This document shows positions 8,955-16,396 of a stretch of DNA of 64,000 bases, piece by piece. The stretch is from Verrucomicrobiia bacterium (GTDB lineage Bacteria; Verrucomicrobiota; Verrucomicrobiia; Opitutales; Opitutaceae): positions 107,389-171,388 of the forward strand of contig WYBX01000041.1 in assembly GCA_011525695.1 (NCBI GenBank), read 5' to 3'. The notes under the pieces are model-generated. The model saw only the letters and a program-made list of their open reading frames with translations, was not told where the DNA came from and did no database searches. Position 1 is the first letter of the stretch; the number at the start of each line of letters is the position of its first letter. The translations under genes and the position numbers were made by a program.

Positions 8955-9716
8955 ATGACTACAGATTCAACCTCCCGACCCGAAACGCCGGGCCAGCACG
9001 ACGGCGGTCGTACCTATCGCGAAGACTTCGAGCACGGTCCCGGCGGCTGGTGGGGCTGGGCGGGCAACCACGAGGGATTCCGGCGCTTCGAGCTGGCACC
9101 CAGCGCAATCCTCTCCCGCAGCCCCTGGTGGGTCGACTACAACCACGCCCCGCCGGGCGCCGGTTACCTGCACATGATCTTCTGTCTGAATACCAAGGGG
9201 CCGCTGGGCGAGAGCATGACGGACCTGTTCCAACGCAACAAATTCGTTGACGGGAAGTATCCCCAGAATTTCCTGCATGCCTCGCTGACGTTCCGCCTGA
9301 AGGGAGAAGTCCGTCTGCGCGGCGCCCAGCTCTGCCTGCTCCTTCAGGCCTCCGACAGCACCCTGACCTCCGGCTGGGTCCTCCACGGCCAGCCATTGAA
9401 CATCACCGCCGACTGGTCGGAACAGACCATCCAGGTGATGCCTTACCTGGACCAGTGGACGTGCCTCGGCGGCCGGCAAAGCCGGCTGGACTACTATGGT
9501 CACCTTCCGCTCCAGCAGGTGCTGGCGAACGTCAACATCAACCTCATGCTGATACTATTCCCGCTGCAGATATCCCCGATGGGGCCGATCGAGGGCGACC
9601 GTCACCTGCTGCGCGCCGGGCGGGATTATCCGCTCTGGGCCTCCGACCTTCCCGAAGGCTATATCGTCATGGATCGCGCCGAGATTCATTTTCCGGAGAC
9701 CAGCCTCGTCAAATGA
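8955..9716 (+). CDS. Unrecognised cytosolic protein, jelly-roll-like
   Basis: A 253-residue protein I cannot assign to a named family. It opens YREDFEHGPGGWWGWAGN, a pattern typical of the first strands of jelly-roll carbohydrate-binding modules, and is rich in Trp, Tyr and alternating hydrophobics throughout. There is no signal peptide or membrane segment, so it should be cytoplasmic. Its stop overlaps the start codon of the fusion enzyme by 4 bp (ATGA), so the two are very likely made together. Possible roles are a non-catalytic sugar-binding partner or an enzyme with a beta-sandwich fold. No catalytic motif is visible. Confidence 0.6.
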   Translation: MTTDSTSRPETPGQHDGGRTYREDFEHGPGGWWGWAGNHEGFRRFELAPSAILSRSPWWVDYNHAPPGAGYLHMIFCLNTKGPLGESMTDLFQRNKFVDGKYPQNFLHASLTFRLKGEVRLRGAQLCLLLQASDSTLTSGWVLHGQPLNITADWSEQTIQVMPYLDQWTCLGGRQSRLDYYGHLPLQQVLANVNINLMLILFPLQISPMGPIEGDRHLLRAGRDYPLWASDLPEGYIVMDRAEIHFPETSLVK

Positions 9717-12040
9717 AGCTCGCCACTCGGCTTTCCCCTCTGGACGAACGCCTGGTGCGCGAATATGCCGCCTTCGTTCCGCACCGAGTCTTCGATATCC
9801 ACGCCCACCTCGTGACTCCCGCGGCGAATCTGGGATCGCACCTGCAAACCCAGACGCTCGGACTGGACCGCTATCTCCAGGATATGCAGCGGTTGATGCC
9901 CGCCACCAATATCGACGCCCTGCTCTTCGGTTTCCCGTCCCGGGACAACGACCGGACGCACATCAACTCGTGGCTCACCGCCCAGCTCCAGTCCGGAGCC
10001 AGCAAGGGAACGTTCCGCGGCCTAGTCCTCACCGCGCCACAGGATGACCGCGAACAAGTCGACCGGCGACTCGCCAGCGGCGCATTTGTCGGCATCAAGC
10101 CGTACCATGTCTACGCGCCCGGCCAGGACACCAGCCAGGCGGAGATCGAGAGCTTCGCCCCGGAATGGATGTGGGCGTTATGCGATGCGCACGAAGGGCT
10201 TCTGATGCTGCACATCATGCGGGACCGCGCTCTCGCCGACCCCGGCAATCTTGCGACGATCCGCCGACTGTCGCTCAAGTATCCGCGCTGTCGGTTGATG
10301 CTTGCCCATATCGGACGCTCGTTCAGTTACCGGGCCGCACGGGATGGGCTGCGGCAGATCGCCGACCTCGGGAACGTGTTTGTAGACACCTCGGCGGTGA
10401 CGGAAACGGACACGATTCGGAAGGCGATTGAAGTTCTGGGATTCGAACGCGTGCTGTTTGGATCGGACTATCCCATCACCGACCTGCGCGGCCGCTGCGT
10501 CGCGACCGGCGAGAGCTTCACGTGGTTATATCCCGAGCCCGAAAGCGATTCGCCGGCGGCCCAATCGCCGACGAAGATGACCTTGATCGGGATCGAATCC
10601 CTGCTTTGCCTGCGGGAGGCGTGCGAGGATTGTGGCTTGGGCGAACCAGAAATCCAGGCCATCTTCCGTGGCAACGCTTGCCGGCTGCTCGCCTCCCATC
10701 TCGAGCCGCAAGCCGCGGCACCGACCGTGTCGGGCCCGCAGCTCTGGTCGGAAGCCAAAGGCGTCATATCGTGCGGTGCCGGGCTGCGCTCGAAGTGGGC
10801 GGAGCTTTTCGACCCGGAGTCATGGCCGTCCTATTACACGAAGTGCGAGGGCAGCACGATCTGGGATTTCTCGGGGCGGAAACTTACCGATTTCTGCGCC
10901 GGCGCTGGTGCCGTAGTCCTCGGATACTCCGACCCGGACGTGAATCGCGCCGTCCAGCGGCGCGTGGCGACCGGATCCTACTGCCAGCTGCTCTCTCCAG
11001 ACGATCGATCGCTGGCCGAGCTGCTGCTGGAACTCCACCCGTGGGCAGGCAAGGTGCGTTACGCCCGCGGCGGCGGTGACGCCATGGGAGTCGCGGTCCG
11101 GATCGCCCGCGCGGCCACGGGCAGGAGCGGCATCGCATTCTGCGGCTACCATGGCTGGCAGGACTGGTATCTCGCGGCAAACCTCGGCAACGAGGCCGCG
11201 CTCGACGGCCATCTCCTGCCGGGGCTGACGCCCTTGGGTGTCCCGCGTGAACTGCGAGGCACCGCGGTTCCATTTCGCTACAACGATGTGGCGAGTTTCG
11301 AGGCTGCCCTCGATCAACTCGACGGTCGGCTTGCCGCCGTGGTGATGGAGCCGATGCGAACGCAGTTTCCGCTGGATGGCTTCCTCGAACGGGTCAGGCG
11401 CCGCTGCCACGAGCAAGAGGCAGTCTTTGTCTTCGACGAGATCACGAGTGGCTGGCGCTTCGGCTTCCCTGGTGCGCACGCACGGCTTGGAGTGGAGCCC
11501 GACATCGCGGTCTATGCCAAGGCCATCAGCAACGGCTTCCCCTTCGCTGCGATCATCGGCCGCAATCAGGTGATGGACGCCGCCAACCCCAGCTTCATTT
11601 CGAGCAGCTATTGGACGGACGGCGTCGGCCCGGCGGCGGCGCTCGCATCAGTGCGAAAGATGCAAGCGCTAAAGGTCCAACCCGCCATCTGGGCCCGTGG
11701 TGAGGAAATGCAGCACGGGCTCAGGCTCCTCGCGGCCCGGCACCCGGCCTGCAAAATGAAAGTGTGGGGTATGCCGAGTAATCCGTACATGAGCTTCGAT
11801 CTTGGAGCCGACACTCCGCACATGAAGACGCTCGTTGTTCGGAAAATGCTGGCACGCGGGTTCCTGACCACCGGTGTCGCCCTGTTCATCATGCACACGC
11901 ACACCTCGGCGATGGTACAAACGTATTTATCAGCGCTGGATGATTCGCTCGTGGAGCTCGATGCCCTGGTCACCTCCGGAAGACTCAAGGACGAGGCCGG
12001 CAACATGCCCACGATCGGCAACTTTTCCCGTCTCACTTGA
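9713..12040 (+). CDS. Amidohydrolase / class-III aminotransferase fusion
   Basis: A 775-residue two-domain protein. Residues about 20-330 are a TIM-barrel amidohydrolase: metal motif FDIHAHLV (His30, His32), then LMLAHIGRSF and the C-terminal Asp motif FGSDYPITD. Residues about 340-770 are a fold-type I PLP aminotransferase of the class-III or glutamate-1-semialdehyde aminomutase type: GYHGWQDWY, VFDEITSGWRFG, and the Schiff-base lysine in YAKAISNGFP (Lys603). No stop, frame break or restart interrupts the junction. The ATG overlaps the upstream stop by 4 bp; an open frame runs further upstream but is the shadow of gene 8955-9716. The combination suggests hydrolysis of a ring or ester to an aldehyde or ketone that is then aminated, or the reverse. 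Confidence 0.85.
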   Translation: MKLATRLSPLDERLVREYAAFVPHRVFDIHAHLVTPAANLGSHLQTQTLGLDRYLQDMQRLMPATNIDALLFGFPSRDNDRTHINSWLTAQLQSGASKGTFRGLVLTAPQDDREQVDRRLASGAFVGIKPYHVYAPGQDTSQAEIESFAPEWMWALCDAHEGLLMLHIMRDRALADPGNLATIRRLSLKYPRCRLMLAHIGRSFSYRAARDGLRQIADLGNVFVDTSAVTETDTIRKAIEVLGFERVLFGSDYPITDLRGRCVATGESFTWLYPEPESDSPAAQSPTKMTLIGIESLLCLREACEDCGLGEPEIQAIFRGNACRLLASHLEPQAAAPTVSGPQLWSEAKGVISCGAGLRSKWAELFDPESWPSYYTKCEGSTIWDFSGRKLTDFCAGAGAVVLGYSDPDVNRAVQRRVATGSYCQLLSPDDRSLAELLLELHPWAGKVRYARGGGDAMGVAVRIARAATGRSGIAFCGYHGWQDWYLAANLGNEAALDGHLLPGLTPLGVPRELRGTAVPFRYNDVASFEAALDQLDGRLAAVVMEPMRTQFPLDGFLERVRRRCHEQEAVFVFDEITSGWRFGFPGAHARLGVEPDIAVYAKAISNGFPFAAIIGRNQVMDAANPSFISSSYWTDGVGPAAALASVRKMQALKVQPAIWARGEEMQHGLRLLAARHPACKMKVWGMPSNPYMSFDLGADTPHMKTLVVRKMLARGFLTTGVALFIMHTHTSAMVQTYLSALDDSLVELDALVTSGRLKDEAGNMPTIGNFSRLT

Positions 12041-12178
12041 GACCTTTTCCGCCATGGGCGTCGAAAAGACCGGTGATTCAACGACTGACGCGAACTTCTC
12101 CCTGATCGGCGAAGTGCCCCGACCGTGAATGCCGATGTATCGAGGGAACCTTCGAAACGCGCTTATTAAATGGCCCGG

Positions 12179-13684
12179 CTAAGTCCGATCGGCTGCACAG
12201 CCGCGAAATCCGCGCAGCGTGAACATCCCAGCCCTCGTTTGTTCTTCGGGCGATAGCGGGCGGATGATCGATTCGGCCCAGCCCCAGCCAATCGTCAGCA
12301 ACATGCCGGCAGTCGCCAGCCAGAAGACGTTCAGCGGGGTCCAGAAGCCCATGATGAAGGTTGCCACGACACCGAGGAGGCATGCCCGATAGGCCCCACC
12401 GGCCCCGAGTCGGCTGCTGTAAAGCCCGAGCAGGTAGACCCCCAGCATCCCGCCCATGAAGAGGCTCGCGCCCTTGACCGCCGCCAGCGTGACTTTCGAG
12501 TCGAGATGTCCGGCAAGCAGTGCCGTCCCGATGGCAAACACGCCCCAAGCGACAGTAATCCAGCGCGCGAGCCGCATCTGCGCCGCATCTGAAATGGGTC
12601 GGGTGACGCCCGGGCGAATAAAATCGGTGATGGTGATCGTCGTCAGCGAGTTGAGCACCGAACTCAGGGTGCTCATCGCCGCCGCATAGATCGCCGCAAT
12701 CATCAGACCCGGCAATCCACGGGGGAGGAAATTGACAATGAAATACGGCAGGTACTGGTCGGTCTCGAGATGGCCGGGAAAACGTCCTGAGTGTTCCTGG
12801 ATGAACAGGTAGAGCAGCGTCCCCATGAGAAAAAGGACGAGGATCACGGGAATGGCGTAGAGGGCATTCAGCGCCAGGGAGCGCCGCGCCGCTTGTGCCG
12901 AACTGGAAGCCAAGTACCGTTGTACCAAAACCTGGTCGACGCCGTAAAACGCGACGTTGTAGACGAGACCTCCCAATGCGGAGCTCCAGAAGGTGATCTC
13001 CGTCGCCGAGAAACGAAAATCGAGCACGTTGAACTTGTTGGCGGCACTCGCGCGTTCGTACCACTCGATCGGTCCTCCATCGAGCACCACCCCGAAGTAG
13101 CCCACGATGAAGAGAGCGCCACCAAACAGCACGACCACCTGCAACAGTTCCGTCCACACCACCGCACTCATCCCGCCGACAGTCGTGTAGACAATCGTCA
13201 GAGTTGCGCTCAGGACGATGCACAGCGTTAAGTCCCATCCGGTCACCACCGAGAGCGCCAGGGACGGCGCGAAGATCGCCACGCCGGCAAGCGTTCCCCG
13301 CATCAACAGGAACAGCGCGCTGTTCAGCACGGCCACCCGGCGATCGAATCTGCGCTCCAGGTACTCATAGACAGAGGTCAGCCGCAGGGCGTAGAATACC
13401 GGCACAAACAGCGAGGCCACCAGCAGCGCGGCCGGGGCCCCGACAAGGGAGGACGCGATGATCGACCAGTCCTGGGCGACGACGAAGCCCGGCACGCCGA
13501 GAAAACTGATGGCGCTGGTGGCGGTGCCCAGGACGGAGATGCTCATGACGAGTGCGCCAAACCTCCGCTTGCCAAGAAAGTATTCGTCCAGGGAATTCTG
13601 CCCCTTGGCAAAATAGAGCCCGATCGCCAGCAGCGTCACGAAATACACGCCGATGGCGAACCAGTCGATCAGGTTGAGCGTCAT
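12179..13684 (-). CDS. Sodium:solute symporter (SSS family)
   Basis: A 501-residue inner-membrane transporter of the SSS family. It begins MTLNLIDWFAIGVYFVTLLA, continues with SLDEYFLGKRRF and GTATSAISFLGVPG, and shows about 13 hydrophobic segments, including the family segment VYTTVGGMSAVVWTELLQ near the middle. Such proteins couple Na+ entry to sugar or organic acid uptake. It converges on the amidohydrolase-aminotransferase operon, so it may bring in that pathway's substrate although it is transcribed separately. Its upstream region is the long repeat-rich gap to 14457. Confidence 0.9.
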   Translation of the reverse strand: MTLNLIDWFAIGVYFVTLLAIGLYFAKGQNSLDEYFLGKRRFGALVMSISVLGTATSAISFLGVPGFVVAQDWSIIASSLVGAPAALLVASLFVPVFYALRLTSVYEYLERRFDRRVAVLNSALFLLMRGTLAGVAIFAPSLALSVVTGWDLTLCIVLSATLTIVYTTVGGMSAVVWTELLQVVVLFGGALFIVGYFGVVLDGGPIEWYERASAANKFNVLDFRFSATEITFWSSALGGLVYNVAFYGVDQVLVQRYLASSSAQAARRSLALNALYAIPVILVLFLMGTLLYLFIQEHSGRFPGHLETDQYLPYFIVNFLPRGLPGLMIAAIYAAAMSTLSSVLNSLTTITITDFIRPGVTRPISDAAQMRLARWITVAWGVFAIGTALLAGHLDSKVTLAAVKGASLFMGGMLGVYLLGLYSSRLGAGGAYRACLLGVVATFIMGFWTPLNVFWLATAGMLLTIGWGWAESIIRPLSPEEQTRAGMFTLRGFRGCAADRT

Positions 13685-13713
13685 GATGGATATTGCCGGT
13701 TCCTAAGCAGCAA

Positions 13714-13812
13714 GGACCAGGGACCAAGGACGAAGGACCAAGGGACTTTGCTCTTTGCAAGGTGGGCCGGCAGGTCCCGCTGCCGGCCAGCGGGGACACG
13801 GACGTGCCCACC
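13714..13812. repeat. Tandem GGACCAA words plus GC-rich inverted repeat
   Basis: Positions 13714-13745 hold four 7-bp copies of GGACCAA (with variants) plus a partial copy. Right after, GGTGGGC (13761-13767) pairs with GCCCACC (13806-13812), with an inner CCGGCAG (13768-13774) / CTGCCGG (13780-13786) hairpin. The GACCAA word family recurs at 45422-45470. The block lies just upstream of the minus-strand symporter gene. Confidence 0.6.
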
Positions 13813-14120
13813 CATCCGGTGCGTGCCCCGCAATGAAATTGGCGCAAACATGAGTGATCGGGACCGATATTATCGTCTCTTTGTCGAAACTGGCCGAAAG
13901 GAAGGTGCTGGGCACACGAGGCAATCGAAAATCGAAGGGCGCCAGAGGTGAAGGGGGAGATGTGAAGAAAGGAACTGCGAAGGTACCCTCTCCGGCCGGA
14001 ACGGAGGATTCCAGTGTGATCGGACGGCACAAGCCGGTTCCGCTGGTAAGCTTTCCTGCCCAGAATGCGATAACAGCAGCTGGTCTTCTGGCAGCTGGTT
14101 TGCAGGTACTCTGTGGCACT

Positions 14121-14222
14121 TACCAAGCCATCGCAGCGGGCATTCCAGGCGTTGCATCTGTCGATGCTGCACGCAAAGAAATGATCCGTGAAAATGCCGG
14201 AGGCATTTTCGCTCCTGGCAGC
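14121..14222 (+). pseudogene. Possible glycosyltransferase (GT4-like) fragment
   Basis: One plus-strand frame reads QAIAAGIPGVASVD followed by ARKEMIRENAGGIFAPG. This follows the spacing of the GT4 donor-site motif (small residues, P-x-V-A-S, E-M-I, G-G-I-F-A-P-G). The frame ends without other glycosyltransferase features and codon use looks less GC-biased than in neighbouring genes. It may be a relic of a foreign gene or a chance match; two hairpins overlap or adjoin it. Low confidence. Confidence 0.25.
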
Positions 14223-14287
14223 GTGCCGGTGCAGTCGCCCAAGTGCTCGTTCGACAGCAATCGAGCACTCCTTGGCCGGCACGCTGC
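14191..14287. repeat. Stacked perfect hairpins in a gene-free region
   Basis: A terminator-like hairpin AAAATGCC (14191-14198) / GGCATTTT (14202-14209) is followed at once by a nested structure. Its outer arms are GCAGCGTGCCGG (14218-14229) and CCGGCACGCTGC (14276-14287), 12 bp and perfect. Its inner arms are AGTGCTCG (14242-14249) and CGAGCACT (14262-14269). The whole gap 13685-14457 has no convincing gene apart from the possible fragment at 14121-14222. The structures could be a terminator with a structured RNA, or an old mobile-element end. Confidence 0.55.
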
Positions 14288-14457
14288 TTGGACAAGCAAT
14301 CATACCAGTTGAACAGCTTTGTGCTCGCCATGCATGAGCTCATTGTGCCCGGCGATCTTCTTCTTTTCCCTTCGTGCCTTCATCCGAACTCCATTCGCTG
14401 GTCTGTGATTTTTCCCGGTCGTTCATTCGTTGGCGCCACGACACGACGAAGAAGCCG

Positions 14458-15174
14458 ATGCTGACGGCATCCCAGCCTCCGCCAACCACGCTCAACAACG
14501 TCCGCATGCCGCTGGAATGCCTGGTCACCCTGTCGTGGGAGGGGAAGCGAATCGAGTTTGGGCTCAGCGCCTCATGCAAGACGGAACAGGTATTCGTGGA
14601 GCGCGACGTGTGGATGCAGCCTAATGCAGATATGTGCGCGGTGAGCAGCGCAGACCAGTTCATGGTGATCAAGCGTTGGGATAAAACCGACAAAGGGGTG
14701 ATGCTTTACCCGCCCAGCCTGGGTGCCCAGCCCGAGCGGCAGTATGTGAATCCAGCGCTCGCCTTCGACACCCATGCGCTGGTGCTGCGTCGACGGCCCG
14801 CCCGGCGACTCGAGGCGATGGAGGAGATCCTCGAAGTCCTCTCGTCGGACGAGGAGGTTGTCTCTCGCACGCTCTATGGCTGCGAAATCGGGGAGGTGTT
14901 GCTGGAATATCCGGTGAAGACCGTGAACTTCAGCGAGCGGCACCGCTATTATCAGGTCGACACCGGTCCGGTCCTGTTTTTCGGAGAACCTTCGGGCCCC
15001 GCGCTCATCGAGCATCTTCATCTCGCCTACGTGGCCCACTTGGGCGGATCCTGGGCCGAGTTCCTGGTCAACCGCCCCACGCCGCTGGAGGGGACGCCGG
15101 TTTCGGTGCACCACTACAGCGAGGTGCGCCGCGTGGAGGCTCGTAACTCACTTTGGGCCGTAGTTTCAGCCTGA
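14458..15174 (+). CDS. Conserved-looking cytosolic protein of unknown function
   Basis: A 238-residue protein with no signal peptide or membrane segment. I do not recognise its family. It is rich in beta-type alternation, with segments LECLVTLSWEGKRIEFGLSA, DKGVMLYPPSLG and RYYQVDTGPVLFF. The frame extends upstream to 14374, but the ATG at 14458 follows purine-rich GACGAAGAAG and is preferred. It lies 74 bp before another unrecognised protein of similar style, and the pair may be one transcription unit. A shared role in the neighbouring glycan module is possible but unsupported. Confidence 0.6.
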   Translation: MLTASQPPPTTLNNVRMPLECLVTLSWEGKRIEFGLSASCKTEQVFVERDVWMQPNADMCAVSSADQFMVIKRWDKTDKGVMLYPPSLGAQPERQYVNPALAFDTHALVLRRRPARRLEAMEEILEVLSSDEEVVSRTLYGCEIGEVLLEYPVKTVNFSERHRYYQVDTGPVLFFGEPSGPALIEHLHLAYVAHLGGSWAEFLVNRPTPLEGTPVSVHHYSEVRRVEARNSLWAVVSA

Positions 15175-15248
15175 GGAAGCGTTCATGTTCCGGATGCTCC
15201 TGACCCACTTCATATTGATCACCGAGAAGCCAGTTGGCAGGCCCAACC

Positions 15249-16178
15249 ATGAAACCATCCGCTGACGAAAGCTTGAATCCGAAACGATCACGGGGATGGT
15301 CCTGCGCATACACCCTCGACCGAGAGCGGCGTCCCGTGGCGGGGAGCGCGGAGGCACTGGCGGACGCGATCCGTGGGGGCGCCGATTTGAGAATCTACAC
15401 GGAGTTTCGACACAACGAGCATATCGACACCGCATCGTCCAACGCGGAGGTGATCAAGGAAGTGGCTGATTTTCGAATCACCTATCTGGTCGAAGGCCAT
15501 TGGGTGGCGGGAATCATCAATCTTCGGCAGCCGATTGCCCTGCCCGACGGATTTGGGCCGCGGCCGTCCATGTCCCTCTTTCTCTATAATCAGGATGGTT
15601 CACAGGCGATCGCCCGGCCCTATCTGGATGGCCTCCCCACACGGGATCGCCCGGCGGGCGATGACCATCGCGATATGCCGAAGTACCATCTGATTGACGC
15701 CTGGGATCAGGACACGAACGCGCCGAGCAGCAACTTCATCTATGATTTCGAGACCTACCGCTTCCTGGTCCGCGACGATTGGGCGGAGGTTTTCGCCCAT
15801 ACCGGGGAAAACGAGGTGCTTTCCGGTTCCATCGATGCGCTGGTCGAGGCCTTCGCGAACGGCTGCGAAGTGAAGGTGGGCATTCGCAACCTGAACGCCG
15901 ATCTGACGGATGAACCCGCGCAAGCCGTGCCGCACGAGGTCTTCGTTCAGTGCGGTTCCTGCTACTATTACACCGGGCAACGATTGTTCATGGCGGCATC
16001 ACAGCCGGTCGTGCGTGTCCGGCCGACGGTTCCGATGAGGTATAAAAGCAGGAATTGGGACTTCGGCTGGCTCCTGCCACGGTCCGACGGCCATGTGGCC
16101 CGCCTGCTAGTGGACCCCGTTACCCTAAAGTTCCACCGAGGCCAGTCCCGGCATGCAATCCGCTGGTTCGTCCGCTGA
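15249..16178 (+). CDS. Conserved-looking cytosolic protein of unknown function
   Basis: A 309-residue protein without a signal peptide, family not recognised. Distinctive segments are GADLRIYTEFRHNEHIDT, YLVEGHWVAGIINLRQP, SMSLFLYNQDGSQAIARPY and NFIYDFETYRF. The abundance of paired aromatic and charged residues suggests a compact, probably ligand-binding beta protein. It follows gene 14458-15174 in the same direction and precedes a secreted propeller protein. A TTG 15 bases upstream is in frame, but the ATG is preferred. Confidence 0.6.
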   Translation: MKPSADESLNPKRSRGWSCAYTLDRERRPVAGSAEALADAIRGGADLRIYTEFRHNEHIDTASSNAEVIKEVADFRITYLVEGHWVAGIINLRQPIALPDGFGPRPSMSLFLYNQDGSQAIARPYLDGLPTRDRPAGDDHRDMPKYHLIDAWDQDTNAPSSNFIYDFETYRFLVRDDWAEVFAHTGENEVLSGSIDALVEAFANGCEVKVGIRNLNADLTDEPAQAVPHEVFVQCGSCYYYTGQRLFMAASQPVVRVRPTVPMRYKSRNWDFGWLLPRSDGHVARLLVDPVTLKFHRGQSRHAIRWFVR

Positions 16179-16396
16179 GGTGGTGCCGGGCTTTCGGCAA
16201 GGCGTGAACCACGGGTCGGCGTCCCAGGTGGGAAAGGAATCTGACCAGATATCGGAGTTTGCGGCGGCTGTCGCGCGCCCAGATATCCCGTGTCCGCGGC
16301 CGGCTCACTCCCTCCTGCCAACCGGCCCCGGCGTCGGATCCCAAGCTGGCGCGGCTCGACATTTTGCTCACCAGAAACATCAAGCTCTTCCTCGGA

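Noticed and set aside
9455..9712. Upstream extension of the amidohydrolase-aminotransferase frame
   Set aside because: It is the shadow of gene 8955-9716; the ATG at 9713 with its 4-bp overlap is the natural start.
12078..13238. Second minus-strand frame inside the symporter gene
   Set aside because: Same-strand shifted frame with no hydrophobic segments or motif; the symporter frame explains the DNA.
14043..14051. Fourth copy of the GGTAAGC operator-like core
   Set aside because: Only CTGGTAAGC matches; the following CCGT is absent and no regulator start follows.
13365..14303. Long minus-strand frame of about 312 codons across the symporter start and the gap
   Set aside because: It overlaps the symporter gene in another frame, lacks any motif, and its composition is typical of a shadow frame in GC-rich DNA.
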